A stretch of DNA of 64,000 nucleotides from Pomacea canaliculata (GCF_003073045.1 NC_037603.1:19102192-19166191), one strand, 5' to 3'; counted from the first letter of the stretch, positions 11,806-21,564 are shown. Notes: generated by a model not told the origin, from the sequence alone. Translations and numbers: made by a program.

Positions 11806-14066
11806 TGATGACGACGATGACGATGACGATGATGATGAGGATGAGGATGATTTATTTTATGTAGTGACGTTTCTCAGCCCTATGGACAATCTCAAGGCGC
11901 GTTACAAATCAGAGTAACCACAGAACGCAACAGTCTTCCAGTTCTTCGAAATATCTTTAGTTTCAAAATAGAAAAATGCATTTAATCCTTCCATTTCAGG
12001 CTGGTACCATCCTAGGGGAGAGTGACAGTGTGGATGTTGTAGCCTGTACAGTACATTCTCTAAGGTGAGCAATAAAAACCGAATTCTCTGATGGTGAAGT
12101 AATAGTCTCGTGTACAGCTCTCTCTCTCTGTGTTGCTTGTCCTACGATTTAAATTTCATTCCTTCTCCTCCTTTCTTTACCTTCTTCGTAACTGAAGGCC
12201 ACAGGTCTGGTCATAGGCTAAGGGTAAGTTACACGTGTACTTACTAAGCTAAAACATGATTTGTGACGATGTAAGCAAGAGGTCTTTTGACCAAAGTGAC
12301 TGATCTCATACACCTAACAATAATAAATTTAGTTTTGTATGTGTATTTGGTGCAGCAAAGGTAGCATCGTGACAACATTCACTTTGGAACTGCAAACCAC
12401 TTTTAATACGAGCAGTGACTGGCTCAAGGACTTTTTGCAAAATTCTGGAGCCCAGGATGATGGATTCACTTACTGGTTCAATCTTCGAATAAATAGGTTT
12501 TCGATAAGCATTGCCTCCATAAAGTCCAAATTATCAGGTAAAATTCTAAAAAGGAATATAAATGTTTAATTTATCTCGGCAACCAACTAACCAGCAAACC
12601 AATCTAATCCCTCCCAACCTAATAATAAACTAAACTTATTTTTCTTCCCACAAAACAGTCTAAGCCTTTATTTTGCCCTTCTCTGTTCATTTTTTTTTAT
12701 CATTTCTTTGTCTTTGAAACTTTACCTGCTCTATCATACAGTATGTCTAACAATTTAATTCACATTGTATACATCGCTGACAATCTTATAGAAAGGGTTT
12801 ATGATATTGAACATTTTGTCGGTTCTATTTACTATGGTGTAAGAAATAAATTAAATGACTTAGTTAAAGAATCTTACAAAATGTTGTTGTGTACCTTAAC
12901 AGTTGTTTACTTCAATATGTCAACAATGATACAGATTCTACAGTTCTTGGTCCCTACACTTCAAAAGTGGATTGCACCCAATCATTTCTGCCTTTGCCTT
13001 ACACCTACCCAAATTATTGTGGAGAATATCAGGCTTGCACTTCCACGGGAATAAAGTACCTTCGATGTCCTGAGGACACTGAGTTTTCTTACGATCCTTC
13101 AAGGAAAACAGACAACACAGTGTGCGAGAGACGGTCAGAAAACACGTACTGTGGTCAGCGCAGAAGAGAGGATGTAGCAACAACGATGACGACCGCGAGA
13201 AGGCGACAGATACGACGACGACAACCGAAGTGACAGATACGGTGAAAGCTAACGGAATGACAGATGCAACAACTACGGAATCGAATCTTTGGAGCAACAC
13301 GACCACTATGAACTTATCACTGATCGTGTCAGTCAATACAACGGTTGCCCAGTCCACATCTCTGCCATGTTCAACGATCTTAGCAAACAAAAGTAAGAAT
13401 AATTGTGTTAAGAAAGCCTTCGTCTACTTCTACTATTAGGATGTAATATAACGGCAAGAAAATGTCTCTTTGTCTGCCCCTGTACATGAGGACACAGGTT
13501 ATGTGTGCCTGTCTTTAGTCAGGCAGTTGGCGTCGTTTTAATTTCTTTTCCAAAGTTAAATAATTCATTAATTTTGAGAACAGAAGGGTTACCACTAAAA
13601 CGTGACTCCCACCACACACACACACACACAAAATTCAGCACAACCAGGAATGAAAATAACAAATACAAAAAGAGACGAATAAGGAATAAATAAATAAAAA
13701 TAACAAAAAAGCTTTAAGATCAAAATCATTCAAACTAATAAAAGCTAAAGACTAGGAAGTAATAAATTTCTACTTCCATTTCTCACAGATCTTTCCGAGT
13801 TATTTCATTGTCCACCATCAGGGTACGTGTTCATCCCACGACCTGACACTTACCCTGACCACTGCAACAGTTACGTGTGGTGCGTTGACGGGAGGCATAC
13901 AACAGTAGCAACATCGGGTGCGGCGCCGGTGCACATTACACCACAATGGAGGACGGCCCTTGCTACCCGGCGGGGCACCCAAACACATTCTGTCAGGTGA
14001 TGTACAGATGCCGAGATCTTCTGACACAGATTAAAGGTTACACGACATCTTCTAGAACATTTACAG
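8245..14066 (+). CDS. Type II membrane protein with SEA and two CBM14 domains, copy 2; two frame breaks
   Basis: Exons: 8245-8271 (ATG, MATGSWESK), 8748-8855, 9207-9297, 9535-9697, 10296-10534 (TM), 10876-10902, 11411-11508 and 12000-12064 and 12356-12537 (SEA), 12935-13392 (CBM14-1 plus linker), 13789-14066 (CBM14-2). Phases agree across the first nine introns. Exons 2 and 3 are a duplicated Pro/Ser-rich segment (LPWSP / LPWSH, then PLNxSTGE). The helix is WVIGIVIVLLMVAAIVGAIV, and the SEA cleavage-like site is KGSIVTTF. Compared with copies 1 and 4, the CBM14-1/linker exon is one base short near 13197-13205 and the CBM14-2 exon one base short near 13890, so the frame fails in the Thr-rich linker. 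This is either a young pseudogene or assembly indels. A terminal exon may start at 14212 (GT TTA TAA). The start is chosen because ATG at 8245 is followed by an in-phase GTAAGT donor. Confidence 0.75.
11524..11855. repeat. Long compound (GAT)n/(GACGAC)n microsatellite
   Basis: About 330 bp of GAT/ATGATG units with TGAT interruptions and an internal GACGAC block, starting about 15 nt after the first SEA-exon donor of copy 2. It is intronic in the exon model. Confidence 0.95.
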
Positions 14067-14199
14067 GTAGAGACATTGAGATGGGTATAATACTAGGAAA
14101 TAGTTCATGGCTTAATACTAGGAAAGAGTTCACGGAAGCTACATTGCTTTTAAATTTTTGTTTTTTAATTTGTGTGAAAGAAAATTAATTGTTGAAACT

Positions 14200-15060
14200 G
14201 TCATGTTTCAGGTTTATAAAGGTCTTTTCACATAGAGTGGAGTGAGTGCATCAGACTTCTGAGGGCGTGTTAATATCATTTAAGACAATACACTGGAAAT
14301 AGTTGATATCATGTGTACTACTACAGCTTGATGAGAAGTAAACCAGAATTAAGTGTGAAAGTACTTGAACAAATTGTCAATGGGTTTAATCGAACATCTC
14401 TAGGACACCACAAAGTCTGCCATGAAAGGGAGGCACAGGTCCAATGTGCTGTCAACATTTAAGAGTGAATCAAGAACTGTAGATGATACACAAGAAGACC
14501 TAAGTACTGATGTAATGCTAAAAACAGAAATGTCAATTAGCTTTGACACAAGAAAAAACATTCCTTACAAGTTTTTGTGCAGCCTGAGACCATCTCTGAT
14601 CAGGAACTGCATCACAAATAATTGATCATGCTGCAAGCAGCTGGAATCATGAGAATGTTGTGAAATTTAAGTTAAACTTTCAAGATGCTTCTTGTTTAAA
14701 TAAAACTGAGCTCAAACATTGAAAAAATGATCAGGCTACACAGTCTCAGCATTCAACTGTAAGCTTGAGAATGTTGTTATGAATGTTGTTGAGTACAACT
14801 CTCAAGAGTCTGCTTATTCAGTTAAAAGTGAGCAACTTTGTTGTCTATTGTCTTCACCCAGTAAATACAGAATGGCCATGATGGAACATTGCTTTGCCAC
14901 ATAATAAAGACTGACACAGAAGCATACAGTAAACACAAGAAAGCTTGGAACTTACAGGCAGACAGAAAAATGAAATTCCTAGAGTGCAAAAATGAATATA
15001 TTTAATCATCACCCAAATACCAATATATCAGACCATCATCAGTGATATTAAATCCAATTA
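14200..15060 (+). pseudogene. Decayed N-terminal exon of a C2H2 zinc-finger paralogue (relic A)
   Basis: The acceptor-like CATGTTTCAG at 14202-14211 matches the one before the functional zinc-finger leader at 16283. From 14422 a frame reads MKGRHRSNV, then STFKSESRTVDDTQEDLS, which aligns with the N-terminus of unit A (IKTETKYMAEAQEDLS). Further on, DQELHHK and WNHENVVKFKLNFQDAS match QELHNIK and WRCENVPKVEMNSQDS of the intact N-terminus, but across several frame changes and stops. No fingers follow. It is an older, degenerate copy of the N-terminal exon, co-duplicated before every zinc-finger unit (see 19786, 37600 and 49242). Confidence 0.7.
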
Positions 15061-15084
15061 ATAATGTAGTCTGTGTAGGGTTTG

Positions 15085-15760
15085 CATTATTTTCAGTTTC
15101 TAGTGACTCGGTTAGTAATGCGGCCAACCGTTCTTTGGGAGACGTCTGCACACACACACAGACCACACACACACAACCCCACACACACACACAGACCACA
15201 CACACACAGACCCCACACGCACACATTCTGAAAGGCACCCGTTGCATAAAAACGAAGATCAAGACACACTTGCAATATATAGTTGTGACACTCCGCCACC
15301 GATTTGTAATTTCTAAGTCTCCTTGTATGCCATCGACGATCATCAGGATGTCATTACATCGAAATCTTAATCGTTAATAGAGGGCTAAATCATCCCATGA
15401 ATCGATGGGATTAGTTTGATCACGAAATATTCTGTTTCTGCAAAGATTTCTCTCCACTTCATACAACATTATTTTAGCAAAAACAAGGTCCCCCACAATA
15501 TTTTCATTTCTGGTGCACGGCAAATCGTCGTGGTCGATGGGAAAAAAGTGTTTTGGCAGTTCGTATGGGTCACCACTATCGATCGCATTTATTTTTGCTC
15601 CGTACACGACACTGATTGTTGTGGTACAGACGAAGTTTTTTTCTTGCCAATACTGTCGAGTTATTAGCGCGAATGCCGAGAGCTCTCAATACTTCCGACA
15701 ATGGCATGGAGACTTTTTTGTCCTCCACCTGAGTCACGGCCATTAAATTGTGTACCACGT
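15085..15760 (-). mobile_element. PIF/Harbinger transposase 5' fragment (unit A copy)
   Basis: Minus-strand reading from 15758 gives MVHNLMAVTQVEDKK. After a frame change come RNRIFRDQTNPIDSWDDLALY, then YRLRFRCNDIL-like text, LQVCLDLRFYATGAFQN, and VSQRTVGRITNRVT after a CA-repeat. These match the conserved N-terminal DNA-binding region of Harbinger/HARBI1 transposases (RDR-NP-DD, RFxR-I, LRFYATGxFQ, VSxxTVxRI-xRV). The catalytic part is absent and the frame is broken, so it is a fossil fragment. It sits antisense and head-to-head with the zinc-finger leader exon at 15877 and is present in all four units. Confidence 0.75.
15149..15227. repeat. (CA)n inside Harbinger fragment
   Basis: Interrupted CA/ACACAC run. 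On the minus strand it encodes repeated Val-Cys between FYATGAFQN and VSQRTV of the transposase, so the microsatellite grew within former coding sequence. Confidence 0.85.
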
Positions 15761-15876
15761 GATACGCATCGTCGGGAACCGCTAAGCAAATTTCAACAAA
15801 TGGGCGGTAACTCTCGTAAAAAGAAAATACGGAGTTGTTGTTCTTAGAGATTTAAACATTTCAAACTTCTATCGAC

Positions 15877-15927
15877 ATGGTTTCATGGTGTGACTACACT
15901 TCTACGTCCACAAGTTCCACCTACACG
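15877..15927 (+). other. Candidate leader exon of zinc-finger unit A
   Basis: ATGGTTTCATGG followed by a short Thr/Ser-rich frame (MVSWCDYTSTSTSSTYT) ending at a good donor (ACG/GTATGT at 15928). It is conserved in all four units (20971, 43631 and about 50538). Joined to the acceptor at 16282 it would meet TGA at once, so it is most likely untranslated or a short upstream frame. Which transcript it belongs to is inferred from position. Confidence 0.4.
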
Positions 15928-16454
15928 GTATGTCTCATTCCTCTTCTGAGCACGGACAGACATGATTTATTTATTTTACTTTCTTGTTTCTTTTCTGAGA
16001 GGTTAAATGCCTTGATTTTCAGCAGCCTACCCACTAAAGATGGCAAGGGTTTTAGTCAATATAGCCAGCCCCACACAATCTTAGATTTTAAAAAAGCGTA
16101 AAATTCAGTAATTTTACAGAATTTCCTACTGAGTATCAACCTACGTGTTTAAAGAAAGCCGCAGCAGTAAGCTTTTTTCTTTCATTCTAACAGAGAGAGC
16201 GGCTATGTGAAATCTCCCTTACTTTTAAATGTTTGCTTTAAATTTGCATGATAACTGAATCATTACAATTGTCATGTTTCAGGTCTGATAAGATTACAAC
16301 AGACTTCAGGAGGTCTTCTATTGTCACTAGAAAGAACAGAATTGATGAAGCTGAGATCTTGAGCTTCATGGAAAGTTAGTCTACAGTAAGTGTAAAAGTA
16401 CTTTTACCCAAAAGACAATAAATGTAATCAGTAATTTTTGGAGAGCACAAAGAT

Positions 16455-18308
16455 ATGTTTGCCATGAAGAGCGAGATGCAGGTCCCATGTACACTCATAA
16501 AGACTGAAACGAAATATATGGCTGAGGCACAAGAAGACTTAAGCAAGAATGTAATAACTAAAGCAGAAAGTTCATTTTGCTCTGATTATAATGAGACAAA
16601 ACGTGTACAGAATGATTTCATGCAGCATGACAGTATCTTTGCCCAAGAACTCCATAATATAAAAATTGATCCAGCTGCACAGACAAACTTGAGGTGTGAG
16701 AATGTTCTGAAAGTGGAGATAAATTCTCAAGATTCCACTTCCTTCATTAAAATTGAACAGCAGGACAGTCACATTGTGAAGATAGAATGGCCACATATGA
16801 CTGAGCATAATCAAATAGTAAAGACTGAGAGATCATTGCCTAGCCAGGATGCAATTTCTCAACTTGATAGTGATAATGAATTTTATTGGATGTGCCAAGG
16901 CGATACTTATGAAGTGAAGACACAGTATGCAAAAGGACCAGTAAATTCTGAGGTCAAGCATGGTCACTCTGGTCAAGGCGTTGGTTGTGCAGTAAAGTCA
17001 GAGCAGACAAAATCACACACTCAGTCCACAATAATGGAGCACTTGAAGGCACAGAGTGTACCACAGGAGGTGGAGTGGAATTGCAGGAAAAATAAAGATA
17101 TTTTAGCATGTATATCATCACCTGAACTTCAAGATGTGGATGTTGCTGGATGTAAAACTACACAGGTGACGGATATTCTGACTGAAAGTCCTCAGCATGA
17201 GAGAAATGTAAATGTGACAGAAGCAAACTTCAGTACTGAGTCAGAAAAACAGCACTGTAATAGTGATATTGAATCTGATAAGTGCAAAGTGTGTATGTCT
17301 TCATTCCATTTTCCATCCTTGCACAAAAAAGACATGTCGGACCACACTGGTAAACCTCACAAGTGCAGTATATGTAAAGGTGCCTTCAAAACACTATCTA
17401 ATTTGAAAAGTCATATGCTGGTTCACAGTGATCAGAAGCCTCACCAGTGCAGTGTGTGTAAAGCTGCATTTAAAAGATTATCAGATTTAAAAAGTCATAT
17501 GCTGGTTCACAGTGATCAGAAGCCTGGAAAGTGCAGTGTGTGTCAAGCTACATTTAAAAGATTATCAGATTTGAAAAGTCATATGCTAGTTCACAGCGAT
17601 GAGAAGCCTCAAAAGTGCAGTGTGTGTAAAGCTACATTCAAAAGATTATTTGACTTGAAAAGTCATATGCTAGTTCACAGTGATCAGAAGCCTCAAAAGT
17701 GCAGTGTGTGTAAAGCTGCATTTAAAAGATTATCACAGTTGAAAGAACATACGCAGGTTCACAGTGATGAGAAGCCTTACCAGTGCAGTGTGTGTAAAGC
17801 AGTATTTAAAAGATCATACACTTTGAAACAACATATGCATGTTCACAGTGATGAGAAGCCTCAAAAGTGCAGTGTGTGTAAAGCTACATTTAAAAGATTA
17901 TCAGATTTGAAAAATCATATGCTGGTTCACAGTGATGAGAAGCCTCAAAAGTGCAGTGTGTGTAAAGCTGCATTTAAAAGATTATCAGAATTGAAAAGTC
18001 ATATGCTGGTTCACAGTGATGAGAAGCCTGAAAAGTGCAGTGTGTGTAAAGCTGCATTCAAAAGATTATTTGATTTGAAACGACATATGCATGTTCACAG
18101 AGATCAGAAGACTCTAAAGTGCAGTGTGTGTAAAGCTGCATTTAAAAGATTATCACAGTTGAAAGAACATACGCAGGTTCACAGTGATCAGAAGCCTAAA
18201 AAGTGCAGCGTGTGTAAAGCTGCATTTAAAAGATCATACACTTTGAAACGACATATGCATGTTCACAGGGATGAGAAGCTCACCAGTGCAGGGTGTGTAA
18301 AGCTGTAA
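16455..18308 (+). CDS. C2H2 zinc-finger protein, unit A (617 aa)
   Basis: Single-exon frame after an acceptor at 16282. The first in-frame Met is ATG TTT GCC ATG, which is conserved in all units. Two tiny upstream frames (16345-16362 and 16368-16379) precede it. Residues 1 to about 260 form an acidic non-finger region with seven psi-K-x-E SUMO-consensus sites (MKSE, IKTE, LKVE, IKIE, VKIE, VKTE, VKSE). A degenerate finger follows (KCKVCMSSF), then 11 regular C2H2 fingers of 28 residues with the scaffold CSVCKAAFKRLSxLKxH and HSD(E/Q)KP linkers. Helix positions 3 and 6 vary most. A nuclear DNA-binding regulator is inferred; its target is unknown. The frame ends at RDEKLTSAGCVKL because of a one-base loss near 18280 shared with units B and C. 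Further fingers lie in the next frame. This is the only unit with an unbroken N-terminus plus fingers. Confidence 0.85.
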   Translation: MFAMKSEMQVPCTLIKTETKYMAEAQEDLSKNVITKAESSFCSDYNETKRVQNDFMQHDSIFAQELHNIKIDPAAQTNLRCENVLKVEINSQDSTSFIKIEQQDSHIVKIEWPHMTEHNQIVKTERSLPSQDAISQLDSDNEFYWMCQGDTYEVKTQYAKGPVNSEVKHGHSGQGVGCAVKSEQTKSHTQSTIMEHLKAQSVPQEVEWNCRKNKDILACISSPELQDVDVAGCKTTQVTDILTESPQHERNVNVTEANFSTESEKQHCNSDIESDKCKVCMSSFHFPSLHKKDMSDHTGKPHKCSICKGAFKTLSNLKSHMLVHSDQKPHQCSVCKAAFKRLSDLKSHMLVHSDQKPGKCSVCQATFKRLSDLKSHMLVHSDEKPQKCSVCKATFKRLFDLKSHMLVHSDQKPQKCSVCKAAFKRLSQLKEHTQVHSDEKPYQCSVCKAVFKRSYTLKQHMHVHSDEKPQKCSVCKATFKRLSDLKNHMLVHSDEKPQKCSVCKAAFKRLSELKSHMLVHSDEKPEKCSVCKAAFKRLFDLKRHMHVHRDQKTLKCSVCKAAFKRLSQLKEHTQVHSDQKPKKCSVCKAAFKRSYTLKRHMHVHRDEKLTSAGCVKL

Positions 18309-19420
18309 TTGAAACATTATCCTATTTGAAACAACATAGGCAAATCCACAGAAACAAGAAACTTTACGAGTGCAGCATATGTAAAGCTGCCTTAAAAAAA
18401 TCAGATGCTTTTAAACAGCACATGCAGGTTCACAGTGATAAGCCTCACAAGTGCAGTGTGTATAACATTGCCTTCAAAAGTTTATTTCATTTGAAACAGC
18501 TTATGCAGGTTCATGGAAATAACAAATCTTACCATTGAAGTGTGTGTTAATTTGCTTTTAACTTCTTCAATTGGTTTGAAAAGACACAATCTAATTTATA
18601 ATTATGTTGAATCTTACCCGAACAGTGTATGTACAGCTTTTTTTTAAGACTTTTTTCTACTTTCAAAAGACACAAGGGGAGTCACAATGATTCTAAACCT
18701 CACCAGTTTGTGATGTGTCTAAAGTTGCCTTAAGGTCCTTAGCTGCTTAGAAAATGCACATGCTAATCTACAATGATGTGTCAAGTGCATTGTGTGTAAA
18801 GTTGCTTTTATGTATTCATCTACTTTACAAACACAGATGATGACCTATGGTGCTCTTTGCTGTTACCCGTGCATGCTAGGTAAAGCTGCTTTGAAGTTCT
18901 TATCAAGTCATCATCCTTGAAAAATTTGGAAAGCTGATTTTAGATGATGTATTTTGAAAACAAGAGGGCTGATCCATAGAGGTGTTAAACCTTCCTAGAG
19001 CCATATTTGTAATGCTGGGATTAGGTCATTCCATTTGAAACAACACATGCTCATTTGTTGCTGTGTTACACCTCACCAGTGCCGTTTGTGTAAAGCTGTT
19101 TCATGTCATTTCTTTGGTTTAAAATAGGACATTTGGATTCACTTTGATCCTAAGCCTCCTCAGTTCACTTCAAGAGACTATTTGAGAGCAGAGTATTTGA
19201 AAATGCATATCATAAGCTACAGAGATGAGAGATGTTAAACCTTACCTCTGCAGTGAGTGTAAAGCTGCTTTAGGGGACTTGTCCTTCATCAGATACAGGT
19301 ATCACCTGGCTTTAAGAAATTTATCAATGATTAAAATTTGCAGCTGTTTAAAGTATGTTATCATATTGACATATCCAGGTATATTCAACATTTTTGTATT
19401 ATTTAATCACAGCTAATGTG
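18290..19420 (+). pseudogene. Out-of-frame and decayed zinc fingers downstream of unit A
   Basis: Immediately after the frame break the next frame continues the array: VCKAVIETLSYLKQHRQIH, then YECSICKAALKKSDAFKQH, then HKCSVYNIAFKSLFHLKQL, to a stop at 18538. Further relics follow in changing frames with stops (LKRHNLIYNY, then HICNAGIRSFHLKQHM, then HQCRLCKAVSCHF, then YLCSECKAAL at about 19243). The ancestral protein therefore had several more C-terminal fingers. The stretch may now serve as 3' UTR. Confidence 0.75.
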
Positions 19421-19457
19421 CTAAAATTAAGGGATGGGAGCTGGGGTTGTGTGTGTG

Positions 19458-19474
19458 TGGGGGGGGGGGGGGGG
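19458..19474. repeat. Poly-G run
   Basis: GTGTGTGTG followed by about 16 G residues. Units B, C and D have much shorter runs at the same place (about 24568, 47131 and 54173), so length varies between paralogues. Confidence 0.9.
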
Positions 19475-19779
19475 AGAAGAAAATAGTAATTGATGGAAAG
19501 GAAGTCAGACAGTTGAAGGGAGCAAATAATAATTTATGTTGTAGACATTGAGGCACTCATCTTGGTTTTCCTATTGTTGACTTTTCTTTGTATTTATTTT
19601 CTTGTGGATTGTTTTGTCTTTATTTCTTTTTCAAATTATTTGTTTTGCTGCAAAATGAAGTTCTTCCTATAGCATTTGTTGAAACAGAAAGAATTACTTT
19701 TTATTTAAAGTATCTAATACAGTGGGTTTTAGATATAGTGATTTACGTTTATTGCATGGACACTGTTTTACTGATTTTG

Positions 19780-19786
19780 TTAAAAA
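19780..19786. other. Tandem-duplication breakpoint between units A and B
   Basis: Sequence matching the 3' flank of units B and C (GATTTTGTTAAAA) switches here to sequence matching relic A (ACTTTCAAGATGCTT, at about 14677). The two parents share GTTAAA at the switch. The duplicated segment is about 5.1 kb (14672 to 19784). Confidence 0.75.
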
Positions 19787-20170
19787 CTTTCAAGATGCTT
19801 CTTGTTTAAATAAAACTGAGCTCAAACATTGAAAAAATGATCAGGCTACACAGTCTCAGCATTCAACTGTAAGCTTGAGAATGTTGTTATGAATGTTGTT
19901 GAGTACAACTCTCAAGAGTCTGCTTCTTCAGTTAGAAGTGAGCAACATTGTCTTCACCCAGTAAAGACAGAATGGCCATGAGGGAACATTGCTTTGCCAC
20001 ATAATAAAGACTGACACAGAAGCATACAGTAAACACAAGAAAGCTTGGAACTTACAGGCAGACAGAAAAATGAAATTCCTAGAATGCAAAAATAAATATA
20101 TTTCATCATCACCCAAATATCAAGATATCAGACCATCATTAGTGATATTAAATCCAATTAATAATGTAGT
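19786..20170 (+). pseudogene. Truncated relic of zinc-finger N-terminal exon (relic B)
   Basis: Near-identical to 14676-15070 but missing the first 470 bp of relic A, because the tandem-duplication breakpoint cut it. It carries the same degenerate N-terminal-region sequence with stops. Confidence 0.65.
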
Positions 20171-20189
20171 CTTTGTAGGGTTTGTATTA

Positions 20190-20858
20190 TTTTGTTTCTA
20201 GTGACTCGGTTAGTAATGCGGCAAAACGTTCTTTGGGAGACGCCTGCACACACACACAGACTACTCACATACACAGACCACACACACACACACAGACCAC
20301 ACACACACAGATCACATACACATATTCTGAAAGGCACCTGTTGCATAAAAACGAAGATCAAGACACACTTGCAATGTATAGTTGTGACACTCCGTCCCCG
20401 ATTTGTAATTACTTAAGTCTCCTTGTATGTCATCGACGATCGTCAGGATGTCATTACATCGAAATCTTAATCGTTAATAGAGGGCTAAATCATCCCATGA
20501 ATCGATGTGATTTGTTTGATCACGAAATATTCTGTTTCTGCAAAGATTTCTCTCCACTTCATACAACATTATTTTAGCAAAAACAAGGTCCCCCACAATA
20601 TTTTCATTTCTGGTGCACGGAAAATCGTCGTGGTCGATGGGAAAAAAGTGTTTTGGCAGTTCGTATGGGTCACCACTATCGATCGCATTTATTTCTGCTC
20701 CGTACACGACAATGATTGTTGTGGTACAGACGAAGTTTTTTTCTTGCCAATACTGTCGAGTTATTAGCGCGAATGTCGAGAGCTCTCAATACTTCGGACA
20801 ATGGCAAGGAGACTTTTTTGTCCTCCACTTGACTCACGGCCATTGAAATGTATACCAC
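20190..20858 (-). mobile_element. PIF/Harbinger transposase 5' fragment (unit B copy)
   Basis: Paralogue of 15085-15760. It shows VYISMAVSQVEDKK, then NRIFRDQTNHIDSWDD, then FVFMQQVPFR / FYATG-type text, a CA-repeat at 20245-20320, then VSQRTFCRITNRVT. It is broken and antisense to the zinc-finger unit. Confidence 0.7.
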
Positions 20859-20970
20859 GTGATACGCATCGTCGGGGACCGCTATGCAAATTTCAACACA
20901 TGGGCGGTAACTCTTGTGAAAAGAAAATACGGAGTTGTTAGAGATCTAAACATTTGAAACTTCTATCGAC

Positions 20971-21021
20971 ATGGTTTCATGGTGTGACTACACTTTTACG
21001 TCCACAAGTTCCACCTACACG
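20971..21021 (+). other. Candidate leader exon of zinc-finger unit B
   Basis: Same as 15877-15927: ATGGTTTCATGG start and a GTATGC donor at about 21022. It is probably untranslated. Confidence 0.35.
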
Positions 21022-21564
21022 GTATGCCTCATTCCTCTAATTCTGAGCACAATCAGACATGATTTATTTATTTTACTTTCTTGTTTCTGTTCTGAGAGGC
21101 AGGGTTTAACATGCCTTGATTTTCAGCAGTTTCTCCGACCCACTAAAGATGGCGACGGTTTTATTCAATATAGCCAGTACCACATAATCTTAGATTAACA
21201 AAAAGCGTAAAATTCAGTAATTTGACAGAATTTCCTACTGAGTATGAACCTACGTGTTTAAAAAAAGCCGCAGCAGTAAAAGCTTTTTTGTTTTATTCTA
21301 ACAGAGTAGGCGGCTAAGTGAAATCTCCCTTGCTTTTAGATGTTTGCTTATAATTTCCATGACAACTGAATCATTACAATTGTCATGTTTCAGGTCTGAT
21401 AAGATTACAACAGACTCAGGAGGTCTTCTGTTGTCACTAGAAAGAACAGAGTTGATGAAGCTGAGATCTTGAGCTTCATGGAAAGTTAGTCTACAGTAAG
21501 TGTAAAAGTACTTTTACCCAAAAGACAATAAATACAATCAATAATTTTTGGAGAGCACAAAGAT

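Noticed and set aside
17359-18270. Regular 84-bp direct repeats resembling a CRISPR-like array
   Set aside because: They are coding C2H2 fingers in one frame, without spacer/repeat structure.
20158-20577. Cys/Val-rich and His/Thr-rich frames over CA-repeats
   Set aside because: Products of the dinucleotide repeat in the Harbinger relic.
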